Of a stretch of DNA of 6,015 bases, positions 5,911 to 6,015 are shown piece after piece. The stretch spans positions 1 through 6,015 of the forward strand of contig CAAFQM010000354.1 in assembly GCA_900765105.1 (NCBI GenBank), given 5' to 3'. The translations under genes were made by a program, and so were the position numbers. The notes below the pieces were generated by a model. It had not been told where the DNA came from, did no database searches, and saw nothing but the letters and a program-made list of their open reading frames with translations. The number at the start of each line of letters is the position of its first letter. Position 1 is the first letter of the stretch. The stretch is from an uncultured Faecalibacterium sp. GTDB taxonomy: Bacteria; Bacillota; Clostridia; Oscillospirales; Ruminococcaceae.

Positions 5911-5936
5911 CGTTCCGAGCTTCACAGCTCACGAAC
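5911..5936 (+). other. hairpin in the tRNA precursor leader
   Basis: GAGCT (5917-5921) pairs with AGCTC (5926-5930) around a TCAC loop. After a small internal loop, GTTC (5912-5915) pairs with GAAC (5933-5936). The hairpin sits at the predicted 5' end of the precursor transcript, ahead of the RNase P site. It may protect the leader or guide processing, which is an inference. Confidence 0.4.
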
Positions 5937-5948
5937 AAAACAGAATAT

Positions 5949-6015
5949 GCGGATATGGCGGAATTGGCAGACGCGTTAGATTCAGGTTCTAATCGGGGCA
6001 ACTCGGTGGAGGTTC
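5949..6015 (+). tRNA. tRNA-Leu(CAG), 3' end cut by the window edge
   Basis: The gene starts with the acceptor strand GCGGATA (5949-5955), followed by a D-arm with GGCGGAATTGGCAGACGC typical of leucine tRNAs. The anticodon stem is TTAGA/TCTAA (5976-5980 and 5988-5992) around the loop TTCAGGT, which puts anticodon CAG at 5983-5985 to read CUG codons. The long variable arm (CGGGGCAACTCGG) is that of a class II tRNA. The T-arm begins with GGTTC at the last bases. The rest of the T-arm, the 3' acceptor strand and any further tRNAs lie beyond the window. Confidence 0.96.

Noticed and set aside
5747..5992. 81-codon open frame ending inside the tRNA
   Set aside because: It runs through the terminator, promoter and tRNA-Leu. 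The CGYGGIGRR-like tail is the usual false translation of a tRNA gene.

Overview
The window looks like a chromosomal segment of a moderately GC-rich, low-GC-lineage Firmicute. The best guess is a gut Clostridia member of the Ruminococcaceae/Oscillospiraceae, such as Faecalibacterium or a relative. The evidence is strong purine-rich Shine-Dalgarno sites, extended -10 promoters, a KdpDE-type sensor pair and the style of the metabolic genes. The genus is inferred only from gene content and composition. I see no mobile element, CRISPR array, rRNA or integrase.

Layout from left to right. (1) 1-471, plus strand: the C-terminal 156 residues of O-acetylhomoserine sulfhydrylase (MetY family). Its 3' region has a pyrimidine-rich tract and a perfect 19-bp terminator. 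(2) 712-1227, minus strand: a stand-alone glucose-type PTS IIA protein (Crr-like) with both active-site histidines and its own U-rich terminator. (3) 1373-2395, minus strand: a PLP-dependent threonine aldolase/beta-eliminating lyase-like enzyme with a good sigma-A promoter. (4) 2600-5734, plus strand: a compact three-gene operon with overlapping genes. It encodes a KdpD-like histidine kinase without the cytoplasmic KdpD/Usp input domains, a KdpE-like OmpR-family regulator, and a 440-aa ion permease of the ArsB/NhaD/P-protein superfamily. It ends in a strong terminator. (5) 5949 to the window end: the start of tRNA-Leu(CAG), behind a perfect TTGACA/TATAAT promoter.

The most interesting unit is the operon at 2600-5734. 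A potassium-type (KdpDE) two-component pair is translationally coupled to a permease rather than to kdpFABC. The permease has changed the usual Gly-Asp-Pro-Pro-Asn signature to Gly-Asp-Thr-Thr-Ser. The simplest reading is a self-contained sense-and-transport module whose ion is unknown. The kinase would sense a membrane or ionic state, the regulator would control the operon or other targets, and the permease would carry out the response. The left half holds ordinary metabolic genes (sulfur amino acid synthesis, sugar transport/regulation, threonine/glycine metabolism) with no evident functional link to that operon.
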